DNA from: CAVDWX01 sp963612735
GTDB lineage: Bacteria; Bacillota_I; Bacilli_A; RFN20; CAG-826
Reading direction: 5' to 3'
DNA length: 8,558 nucleotides
Assembly: GCA_963612735.1 (NCBI GenBank)
Contig: CAVDWX010000103.1
Coordinates: 1-8,558 of the forward strand
Both the position numbers and the translations under genes were made by a program. Shown one piece after another: positions 1 to 5,921 of the stretch. The notes below the pieces were generated by a model that ran no database searches, was not told the DNA's origin, and saw nothing but the letters and a program-made list of their open reading frames with translations. Numbering within the stretch: the stretch's first letter is position 1; every line of letters begins with the position of its first letter.

Positions 1-371
1 TCGTCCAAATGAGATACAACTCGAAAAATTACTCTCCTTGTAATGTGCGAGTCAAAAGGATTAGACTCACGGACTTCAAAACAAACATAATTTCTCACAT
101 CGCTTTTAAAGTCAGGAAGTCTAAGAAAATCAAATATACAAACGTTACGATAATAATCTCCATTTAATGCATTATTGGTTTCAATTGCATTTGGATAATG
201 CAACGTTCTAAGTAAATCATCATTATTCAACAAAATATTCATGATTTTATGTTTATAACGAATTAATTCATCAGTTCCTGCATTATTTGGTATACCAAAA
301 CTACGATGAATGATATCAATCGTATCTTGGGATAAAGCAGGCTCTTTTTGCTTTGCTTCAATTTTAGCCAT
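1..371 (-). CDS. Putative neck / tail-completion protein, 3' end missing
   Basis: The ATG at 371-369 has a GGAGG site just upstream and the frame stays open to the window edge, giving 123 codons of the N-terminal part. The start overlaps the last 8 bases of the preceding gene (ATGGCTAA), a typical coupled phage arrangement. The protein begins MAKIEAKQKEPALSQDTIDI. A helical N-terminal half is followed by a beta-type stretch with NYVCFEVRES and a run of hydrophobic residues (RRVIFRVVSHLD). Its place after the connector and head-closure candidates, and the 'NY-hydrophobic-FEV' strand pattern, suggest a head-tail joining or tail-terminator-like protein. That role is inferred from position; I do not recognise a named family with certainty. 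The C-terminus is outside the window. Confidence 0.8.
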   Translation of the reverse strand, partial: MAKIEAKQKEPALSQDTIDIIHRSFGIPNNAGTDELIRYKHKIMNILLNNDDLLRTLHYPNAIETNNALNGDYYRNVCIFDFLRLPDFKSDVRNYVCFEVRESNPFDSHITRRVIFRVVSHLD

Positions 372-1539
372 TATACTTTACCTCCATTTCAATAAAATCA
401 TAATAAGTTCTATCTACATCATAGATAGCAATCTTTAAAATATACTTTGCTAAATCTTGATTAATTGCTTTAATGGTCAATATATGCCTACTGATTGTAA
501 TCTCAAAATAATCAGTTAATTCATCTCGGTCATATTCGATACCATCTAAAAAGAAATGCCAATACACATTTGTATTGCCAGCGTTTAAAGCAGTAATTGT
601 AATTGGGCTACCGTTAATATAAATATTGTCTTGAGGCTTAGATAACTTCATTTTGCTAATATCTACAGTCTCGTCAGTTGGTTCTTTATAATCCTCAAGA
701 GGCGAACGTATACAATTAGCAATCATATGATAACTGCCACCAAATCCATCAGGCAAATCAGCAGGCACATCAATAACAGTGTCGTATTTATCCATATCAC
801 TAACATTGCCAACAAAATCAGTATTCTTATTAAATAAGCATTTAATTAAATACACCTTTGTGACTCCAAGATTAGTAACATCTTTAAAATTGACAACTTC
901 ATATACTACAGGACTTTGAATATTATCAGAGATAATAACTCTTGTTCCTAACTTGATAGTATAAGCCTCTTGACTCGATGGAATATCAAATGATAAATCT
1001 CCATAAGTAGATGAACCGCCTAATGTTCGATTGGATTTAGTCTCATTTTCTCCATTATCATATTTGTCTCGTACGACAACAATTTTTTGATGATATACAC
1101 CATCAGTAACCCATTCTAAACACCAATTACATCTATACATGACATAGCGGTCAAATGCCACTCTATCATCTTTTTGCATTATCAACCATTTATCAGAAAC
1201 TTGTCTTGAATTATCATACACATCCAAATAAAAACCAAATCTATCCTTGCCATCTTTTCGATAGTATCTATCTCTATAAAGATGCTCAGGATTAAAGTCT
1301 GGTCTAAAGTGTGCATAATATTCAACATGATAGCTTTCTGGTTCAAAAACTTTTGTTTTTTCTATCTTAAAATCAACTTCTTCAATTGGATTCATGTCCC
1401 AATCATAAATTAAACCACGCTTATAAGCTTGGTCATAAGTAAATAGTTTATCTTCAACTAAGTTAGTTTTACTAACGTAATGCTGTCCAACGCTTCCGTT
1501 TTCAAGCACACGATTCATTCTATCAATAAAAGTCCCCAT
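364..1539 (-). CDS. Putative head-closure/neck protein with C-terminal Ig-like domain
   Basis: This is a 391-aa protein starting at ATG 1539-1537. An in-frame GTG nine bases upstream (1548) lies inside the ribosome binding site AGGTGAT (1544-1550), so the ATG four bases after that site is the better start. The site lies in the last codons of the preceding gene, whose TAA ends one base before the ATG, so the two are translationally coupled. The first roughly 250 residues are mixed alpha/beta and include a DKWLIMQKDD strand and an RCNWCLEWVTDG motif; similar Trp-Leu and Cys-Asn patterns are, from memory, found in head-closure-like phage proteins. The last about 90 residues, from MKLSKPQDNIYI, alternate hydrophobic and polar residues and end IEMEVKYNG like an Ig-like beta sandwich. 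Position after a connector candidate fits a stopper or neck protein. The gene is certain; the function is tentative. Confidence 0.85.
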   Translation of the reverse strand: MGTFIDRMNRVLENGSVGQHYVSKTNLVEDKLFTYDQAYKRGLIYDWDMNPIEEVDFKIEKTKVFEPESYHVEYYAHFRPDFNPEHLYRDRYYRKDGKDRFGFYLDVYDNSRQVSDKWLIMQKDDRVAFDRYVMYRCNWCLEWVTDGVYHQKIVVVRDKYDNGENETKSNRTLGGSSTYGDLSFDIPSSQEAYTIKLGTRVIISDNIQSPVVYEVVNFKDVTNLGVTKVYLIKCLFNKNTDFVGNVSDMDKYDTVIDVPADLPDGFGGSYHMIANCIRSPLEDYKEPTDETVDISKMKLSKPQDNIYINGSPITITALNAGNTNVYWHFFLDGIEYDRDELTDYFEITISRHILTIKAINQDLAKYILKIAIYDVDRTYYDFIEMEVKYNG

Positions 1540-1540
1540 A

Positions 1541-1858
1541 TTAATCACCTACAGGAATTCTATCAATCATTTCATGAGCGTCTAGAATACATTTTCTAAA
1601 CGTTGAATGGTCACATTGTTCATTTTTTTTATATTCAATAAAAGCTGCCTCCACCAAAGCTTGTATTTCTACAAGTTGGGAAGGGTATAATAACAATTCA
1701 TTCAGTCCATTTAATTTATATTGGACTTTTTGAAAATATTTCTCCGTGTTGGGATCATTATTTTCTTGATAAATTAATAGCCAATGAATAAGGCTATGTA
1801 ATCTCTTCTTATACTCATTCATTTGGTCATTAGTAAAATATCCATACTTACAATCCAT
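1541..1858 (-). CDS. Small helical phage protein of the head-tail junction block, function unknown
   Basis: This 105-aa protein starts at ATG 1858-1856, one base after the TAG of the preceding gene. It has only a weak purine-rich site (AGAAGAA), so its translation probably depends on ribosomes finishing the upstream gene. The sequence looks almost wholly alpha-helical, with a Trp-containing helix (LHSLIHWLLIYQEN) near the N-terminus, a GLNELLLYPSQLVEIQALVE segment in the middle and a final helix before RIPVGD. No signal peptide or clear membrane segment is present. The HxLIHWLLxY and GLNxLLLYP patterns resemble uncharacterised proteins I recall from the same position in other large Firmicutes phages. 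Its place between the connector and head-closure candidates suggests a minor structural or assembly role, but no function can be assigned. Confidence 0.85.
   Translation of the reverse strand: MDCKYGYFTNDQMNEYKKRLHSLIHWLLIYQENNDPNTEKYFQKVQYKLNGLNELLLYPSQLVEIQALVEAAFIEYKKNEQCDHSTFRKCILDAHEMIDRIPVGD
1544..1550 (-). promoter_or_regulatory. Ribosome binding site AGGTGAT that decides the neck-protein start
   Basis: AGGTGAT matches the 3' part of the consensus AAGGAGGTGAT and lies four bases before ATG 1539-1537. It is embedded in the final Gly-Asp codons of the upstream 105-aa gene. It supports the ATG over the earlier GTG at 1548, which falls within the site itself. Confidence 0.7.
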
Positions 1859-1859
1859 G

Positions 1860-2294
1860 CTATTCTTCTATATAGTCATTATGCACATAAGCATAATCAC
1901 GACAAAACTTTCTAGCACGGTTTAATTGCATGGTTCTCGCATCCTTCAACATATTCATATGTTCTTTCTGCGAAGTCCATTTTTCTTCTTTATGACCAAC
2001 AAACATAGTAGTAGTTTCTAACGAATTAATCTTGGATGTATACCATGCAACCAACATATACATACAAATTAATTCAATTTCATATTTTTTTAAATCATTA
2101 TTAAAACATTCTAGATTATCATCTCTGTCAGATAAATCATTAATCAGCTTAATAGAATGGAGTTCCATATATGCTATGGCAGATTCAAACCATTCATTAC
2201 ATCTTTCATAAATATCAGCTTCTGAAAGACTAGCTAATTCAGCATCTTCAATTCTTTTTAAAAAAGCATCATAAATATCAGTATAAGAAGTCAT
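1860..2294 (-). CDS. Putative head-tail connector (adaptor) protein
   Basis: This 144-aa protein starts at ATG 2294-2292, preceded at ideal spacing by AGGAGG, which overlaps the upstream TAG stop. It is predicted helical throughout: YTDIYDAFLKRIEDAEL, then a central LSDRDDNLECFNNDL motif, a hydrophobic helix KYEIELICMYMLVAWYTS, and a basic C-terminal helix with LKDARTMQLNRARKFCRDY. An acidic DRDD...FN.DL motif, followed by a hydrophobic helix, a KEEKW segment and a basic terminal helix, is a pattern I recall from connector-type proteins encoded just after the capsid gene in Firmicutes phages. Short all-helical adaptors in this position (as in SPP1 gp15 or HK97 gp6) bind the portal ring and extend the DNA channel. 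Assignment rests on position and fold type, not on a diagnostic motif. The hydrophobic helix could be mistaken for a membrane segment but contains E and K on both sides. Confidence 0.85.
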   Translation of the reverse strand: MTSYTDIYDAFLKRIEDAELASLSEADIYERCNEWFESAIAYMELHSIKLINDLSDRDDNLECFNNDLKKYEIELICMYMLVAWYTSKINSLETTTMFVGHKEEKWTSQKEHMNMLKDARTMQLNRARKFCRDYAYVHNDYIEE

Positions 2295-2303
2295 TTAAAC
2301 CTC

Positions 2304-2951
2304 CTATAAGAACATTTCAGCCTGCTTAATCATCTCAGTTCCAAAAATATCATCAATTACACGAATTTTACTTAAACTATCCAAACTTCCATCTTGCATC
2401 ATAGTTGCGACAATAGTCTTAACAGCATTTTTTAATCCAACAGGTAGTCTTTCGATTATATCTTTTAATTCTTCTGCCGAACTATTTTTAATAATAGAAA
2501 TCAATTCATCGTCATTATAAGTATTAGCGTACAATTTAACCAGATTTTCATAAGATTCAACGAATTCTTGACTTTGGATAATTAATAATGGATCGTATAA
2601 ATAAGTAGACTTATTATTAATAGCCTCGGCTTTTAAATCTTGATATTCTACATATTCAATAGTACCCATTTCATCCCATTGATAAATGTTTTGTGTTCTT
2701 TTGCCTACCATAACAACCGTACCAGGGAAGATAGACAATACTGGGATTTCTTCTGTATCTTCAAATTTTTTTGGCTCTGCTTTGATTAAAGACTCTTTAA
2801 TTTCTGTACTTTCTTCTTGAACAACTTCTTCATTAGTAATTTCTTCTACAACTTCTTCTTGAACTTCTGTTTTTACAGGTTCTTTAGAAGATACATTTTT
2901 TTTAGAACTTGTTCTATTTTTTCTTGCAGTAGTTTTCTTTGTTTCCGCCAT
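2304..2951 (-). CDS. Phage structural-module protein with Lys/Thr/Glu-rich disordered N-terminus
   Basis: This 215-aa protein starts at ATG 2951-2949 with AGGAGG nine bases upstream; an earlier ATG at the same site is out of frame. Residues 1-20 are strongly basic (AETKKTTARKNRTSSKKN) and residues 25-65 strongly acidic, rich in Glu and Val, so the first third is probably disordered. From about residue 68 a compact domain begins with IPVLSIFPGTVVMVGKRTQN, continues with YQWDEMGTIEYVEYQDLKAE and YLYDPLLII, and ends in a helical region with EELKDIIERLPVGLKNAVKT. It is the first gene after the capsid terminator and lies directly before the connector candidate, so a head-associated or assembly role is likely. 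The YQWxxxGxxExVEYQDLxAxA pattern looks like one shared by unnamed proteins next to capsid genes of large Firmicutes phages, from memory only. No enzymatic motif is visible. Confidence 0.88.
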   Translation of the reverse strand: MAETKKTTARKNRTSSKKNVSSKEPVKTEVQEEVVEEITNEEVVQEESTEIKESLIKAEPKKFEDTEEIPVLSIFPGTVVMVGKRTQNIYQWDEMGTIEYVEYQDLKAEAINNKSTYLYDPLLIIQSQEFVESYENLVKLYANTYNDDELISIIKNSSAEELKDIIERLPVGLKNAVKTIVATMMQDGSLDSLSKIRVIDDIFGTEMIKQAEMFL

Positions 2952-2972
2952 ATCATTTTTCCTCCTAAATAT

Positions 2973-3003
2973 AAAAAAATATGAGAGTGTTAGACACTCT
3001 CAT
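2973..3003 (-). terminator. Intrinsic terminator after the major capsid gene
   Basis: A perfect 10-bp stem (2981-2990 with 2994-3003, ATGAGAGTGT against ACACTCTCAT) closes a three-base loop. On the minus strand it is followed by a run of seven T at 2979-2973. It starts four bases after the capsid TAA stop at 3007-3009. It should end or attenuate transcription after the capsid gene, and may also protect the 3' end of an abundant capsid mRNA. Confidence 0.9.
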
Positions 3004-3006
3004 TAA

Positions 3007-3262
3007 TTATGCAGTTTGTTTTACTACACCAAAATATTTGCTAGTTTGAACGCCAACACCGAATGATTCTTGGTATTCATATTTCATTCCGTCATCAACA
3101 CGTGCTCCTGCTTCAGTTACTTCCACGATTTCAGGATCACCAGCGATAACAAATTTAACGAATTGGTCACCACCAGCTGGCATTACTAATAAAATATCGT
3201 TAGCAATTAAAGTTTCTAACGTTTTATCAGCATTACGTTTAACACGTTGAGGAATCTCAACT
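3007..3262 (-). CDS. Major capsid protein, exon 2 (C-terminal 84 residues plus stop)
   Basis: There is no start codon or ribosome binding site of its own, but the frame is clearly coding. It reads VEIPQRVKRN, then a hydrophobic NDILLVMPAGGDQFVKFVIA strand pair, GDPEIVEVTEAG, and ends YEYQESFGVGVQTSKYFGVV-KQTA with TAA at 3009-3007. An ending of the type 'EYQ-x-x-FGV-x-V-x-x-x-x-(Y/F)FG' is typical of HK97-fold capsid C-termini. Joined to exon 1 (3679-4550) across the intron it gives 1128 nt and 375 codons before the stop. Residue 291 is split TT|A (Leu), producing GTALVEIPQR. Frame, length divisible by three and protein continuity all agree. Without splicing this segment would not be translated. 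Confidence 0.88.
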
Positions 3263-3678
3263 CCATTATGTTTAACTATTATTTTTCACTTTGCATTTCT
3301 TATTCGAAAAATAATTTGAGCCGCTACGCTCTGTTGTTCCTACGAACCTCTGGCTTTCACCAAGAGTGCAGACTATATCTTCATCTTTATTAGATGCACA
3401 CCACTTCGGTCTACCAAACACTTGTAGACCTACTCCTAAAAAGGATAGTCGTTGAACCTTTTTGTAAATATTTTATATACAAACTTGGCTGCTGATTGCC
3501 CATTTACATTAACACTTAGGATTTAACCTTATGTCATACAACTATTTTTTTCTGCTTTCGCTACTATCACGCCTATCCTTACGGATTACGTTGTAGTATA
3601 GTTGCCTTTAGGGTTTTCCAGCAATTCAATGTGATATTTTACATACAAATTTCTTTATATGGCGTCTATTGATATTTA
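3263..3678 (-). ncRNA. Group I self-splicing intron (subgroup IA-like) in the major capsid gene
   Basis: The 416-nt element separates two coding parts of one gene and shows the conserved group I core on the minus strand. P1: exon GCGTT (3683-3679) pairs with guide GACGC (3666-3662), with the U-G wobble at the 5' splice site. P4: AATTGCTGG (3626-3618) pairs through TGCTG with CAGCA in AATCAGCAGCCAAG (3497-3484). P5: CAACTAT (3604-3598) pairs with ATAGTTG (3545-3539). P7: R element GTTCAACGACTA (3457-3446) and S element AAGATATAGTC (3381-3371) pair GACTA with TAGTC. P7.1 (3445-3434) and the 7-bp P7.2 (3430-3424 with 3414-3408) indicate subgroup IA. P8 is CATCT/AGATG (3396-3382). A GAAA-capped P9 follows P7. 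The element ends in G at 3263. P10 pairs exon-2 GTTGA (3261-3257) with TCAAT (3672-3668). No endonuclease ORF is present. The exact 3' boundary is predicted, not observed. Confidence 0.93.
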
Positions 3679-4550
3679 AACGCAGTTCCTTCATAATAAC
3701 CTAAACGACCAGATTCGTTTTTAGTATCTTTCATCTTTTCAGATACCCAATCAACATCCACTAATTTTTCTAACTTACGGATAGCACTTGAAGTACCCAT
3801 GATAACAACATCAGCGTTATCATTAGCTGCCGATACTAATTCGATTAATTCATTTAAAGAATCACGAGTAGTTTCTTGCGCAGCCTTTGTGAAAGGTAAT
3901 ACTTTATTAAATTGAGAAGCAGCAGGTAATTTAGCACCTACAGTCATTACTTCTGCATACATTGTATTTTTAATTTCATGGTCAAACGCCTTAACGATTG
4001 CGTTTACTAATGTAGACCAATCTTTGCGTCCTGACATGAATAATTTTAAATCAGTATGGATAGCAGCTCCATAACGACTTGTTTGAACCGCATAAGGTTC
4101 ACCTTCACCTAAGTGTTGCAAAATAATATCGTGGTTGCCATCAGTAATTTTAGAAACAGACAAGATTAATTCTTCTTCTGTCCAGAATTCATTTCGGTCA
4201 CCTTCACCGATATTCTTTTGCTCAACAAACTGCATGAAAAACGGATCGTCTCCAAATCCTTGTACTAATAAATCTTCTACGACATCTTCGATAACTTCGA
4301 ACATCTCATATTTATTTTTCTTCATTGCACGGTTGAATAATTTGTTGAACTTAGGAGTTCCAACATCTTCTTTGTTTAAGTCTAATACATTAAACATTAA
4401 GTCACGAATTTGTTCTTCGGCATCTTGTTTAGTAACACCTTCCGCGAATGTTCCACGAGCTGTATCTAACATCAAATTAACCATATCTTCGTGAGTATAT
4501 CCTTGATTAGCGAAAATCATATTTAAACGGTCACTTACTCTTTTTGTCAT
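3679..4550 (-). CDS. Major capsid protein, exon 1 (HK97-fold, N-terminal 290 residues)
   Basis: The ATG at 4550-4548 is preceded by GGAAGGGG, which overlaps the stop of the decoration gene. The frame runs 290 full codons to the intron; unspliced RNA would add three intron-coded residues and stop at TAG 3668-3666, giving a 294-aa fragment. With exon 2 the mature reading is 375 aa, a usual size for an HK97-fold capsid protein. Features visible: a charged helical N-terminal arm (about 1-100); a WTEEELILSVSKITDGNHD region; a long backbone-type helix at about 178-204 (DWSTLVNAIVKAFDHEIKNT); and an A-domain-like DVVIMGTSSAIRKLEKL at 248-264 followed by ESGRLGYYEGTAL at the splice join. Its place after protease/scaffold and decoration genes and before a connector candidate supports the call. 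The identity is inferred from sequence pattern and context. The N-terminus may be trimmed by the prohead protease. Confidence 0.88.
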
Positions 4551-4567
4551 ATCTCATACACCCCTTC

Positions 4568-5032
4568 CTATTCGCCTACCGTAAATTTACGGTTTTTAAC
4601 TGTAACAGTAGCTCCTTTTGCAGGAGCACCTTCAATTCCTTTTGCAGAAACTTCTACGATATCACCTTCATGCATACGGTATCCACGTGCACGGTCACCT
4701 TTTGCATTATAGAAGTTACTTTCTTTTTGGAATTGACTAGTAAACTCTTCTTGAATTAATGGAACAGAGCATACAAATACACCATCACCAGCAGCAGTGA
4801 TTTCGATATACCAATTTCCATTAACAGCTTGTTCTAAGATTAAACCAGAAACACCAGTAGAATCTTTAACACTATAATATTCCATACCTTGCCAAGCATC
4901 TTTTGCGACTACTGTACCTTGGTCAGTGTCTTTGTCCATTAAAAGGTTATAAATATGTTCACCACCAGTAGAGGCTAACATTTTACTCGCATTAGCAACG
5001 GCATGTTCATTTAACAAATATTGAATTGCCAT
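4568..5032 (-). CDS. Putative head decoration / capsid-associated protein
   Basis: This 154-aa protein starts at ATG 5032-5030 behind a strong AGGAGGA site. Residues 1-35 are helical (YLLNEHAVANASKMLA) and the rest looks beta-rich, with Gly-rich turns: GLILEQAVNGNWYIEITAAG, a hydrophobic GVFVCSVPLI strand, and a final MHEGDIVEVSAKGIEG...TVTVKNRKFTV barrel-like part. There is no signal peptide, membrane segment or catalytic motif. It lies between the protease/scaffold gene and the major capsid gene, directly before the latter and between the same two terminator hairpins. That is the usual place of head decoration or cement proteins (compare lambda gpD). The call is therefore positional; a second capsid subunit or an unknown head protein is possible. 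Confidence 0.88.
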   Translation of the reverse strand: MAIQYLLNEHAVANASKMLASTGGEHIYNLLMDKDTDQGTVVAKDAWQGMEYYSVKDSTGVSGLILEQAVNGNWYIEITAAGDGVFVCSVPLIQEEFTSQFQKESNFYNAKGDRARGYRMHEGDIVEVSAKGIEGAPAKGATVTVKNRKFTVGE

Positions 5033-5059
5033 ATTTTTCTTCCTCCTATTTTTTTATAT

Positions 5060-5084
5060 AAAAAGACGTGTATGTAACACGTCT
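5060..5084 (-). terminator. Intrinsic terminator between protease/scaffold and decoration genes
   Basis: An 8-bp perfect stem (5064-5071 with 5077-5084, AGACGTGT/ACACGTCT) with a five-base loop is followed on the minus strand by five T (5064-5060, the first within the stem) and an AT-rich stretch. It lies 15 bases after the TAA of the protease/scaffold gene. The T tract is shorter than at the post-capsid hairpin, so partial read-through or a 3' mRNA stabiliser role is plausible. Confidence 0.75.
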
Positions 5085-5099
5085 AAAAAACTAATTTAT

Positions 5100-5921
5100 T
5101 TATTTTTTAAAGATATTTCCGTAACGACTCTTTTTAGTATCTTTTACGGATGCATTTTTAACATTGAAGCGTAATGAAGTTCCTTTTCCCTTATTGCTAT
5201 AAGTTCCAGCCTTGCGAACGCATTGAGCAAAGGCAAGTTCTGCTTTTTGTTTGAATTCACTTGAAGAATATTTATCTTTATCTTCAATTAACTCTTTAAA
5301 GATTTCATCTTCAATGAACGGTTCATAATCTTCATCAGCTAAGACATCTTCTTTTTCTTTATCTTCAACTTTCTTTTTAAGCTCTTCATAATCAGAACGC
5401 ATCTTGTCTAATTGTGCTTTTTCATCTTCTGTTAAAAGTTCTTGGTATAAAGGATAACGATCTCCGAATAATTCTACCTTATCATCCTTTTTAACATACT
5501 TCATTCCATAGATTTTATCTTGGGCACGCATTACAAAATATTCATCATATACTTCAGAAATAAAATACCAAACTTTATCTTGCTCATTGAAAGACTCAAT
5601 TAACTTATATAAAGAACAACGAATATCTTCATGACTTAATTCAAAAGAAATAGAGAATCCCTTTTTCTTCTTGTCTTTTTCTTCTTTATTTTCTTCATCA
5701 TCTTTTTTAGATTCGTCATCTTTATCTACTTCATCATCTTCAGGTTTAGCTTTTTCATCACCTTCAACATCTTTTTCACTATCTTTTGTATCTTTTTCGA
5801 CTACATCTTTTTTAGTGTCTTTTTCTGTATCTTGATCTTTTTCTAAATCTTTAGTTTCATCATCTTTAACAACTTCTTCGTCATCAATTTCTGATTTCTT
5901 TTTAGCATATTTTTTATTCAT
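5100..5921 (-). CDS. Internal in-frame start: separate scaffold protein (273 aa)
   Basis: Met264 of the protease/scaffold gene (ATG 5921-5919) is preceded by AAAGGAG nine bases upstream, a site as strong as those of real gene starts here. It falls at the join between the protease domain and the acidic linker. The product MNKKYAKKKSEIDDEE... would contain the charged linker, the SHEDIR domain, the coiled coil and the basic C-terminus, but no protease. This matches the nested protease and scaffold genes of lambda (C and Nu3), where the shared C-terminus lets free scaffold outnumber protease. The evidence is the site and its position at a domain boundary; expression is inferred. Confidence 0.6.
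   Translation of the reverse strand: MNKKYAKKKSEIDDEEVVKDDETKDLEKDQDTEKDTKKDVVEKDTKDSEKDVEGDEKAKPEDDEVDKDDESKKDDEENKEEKDKKKKGFSISFELSHEDIRCSLYKLIESFNEQDKVWYFISEVYDEYFVMRAQDKIYGMKYVKKDDKVELFGDRYPLYQELLTEDEKAQLDKMRSDYEELKKKVEDKEKEDVLADEDYEPFIEDEIFKELIEDKDKYSSSEFKQKAELAFAQCVRKAGTYSNKGKGTSLRFNVKNASVKDTKKSRYGNIFKK

Noticed and set aside
1537..1548. GTG at 1548 as start of the neck protein
   Set aside because: It is inside the AGGTGAT site that properly serves the ATG at 1539.
3276..3679. Alternative intron boundaries (exon 1 ending at 3680, exon 2 starting at 3275), giving GTAFKHNGVEI and a 379-aa capsid
   Set aside because: It ends in G and keeps the frame, but places a U-A instead of the U-G pair at the 5' splice site and yields only about three weak P10 pairs. 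The four extra residues also break a natural-looking GTALVEIPQR.
3007..3680. Frameshift or nonsense mutation making the capsid gene a pseudogene
   Set aside because: The interruption is a structured group I intron with complete core motifs, and both exons keep a clean frame. Splicing explains the break.
4135..4494. Plus-strand open frame of 119 codons
   Set aside because: It lies antisense within the capsid exon, has no ribosome binding site, and its Ser/Asn/Thr-rich composition is that of a shadow frame.
4544..4759. Plus-strand open frame of 71 codons
   Set aside because: It is antisense to the decoration gene and has no ribosome binding site; its Phe/Cys/Thr-rich make-up is what reverse reading of the real gene would give.
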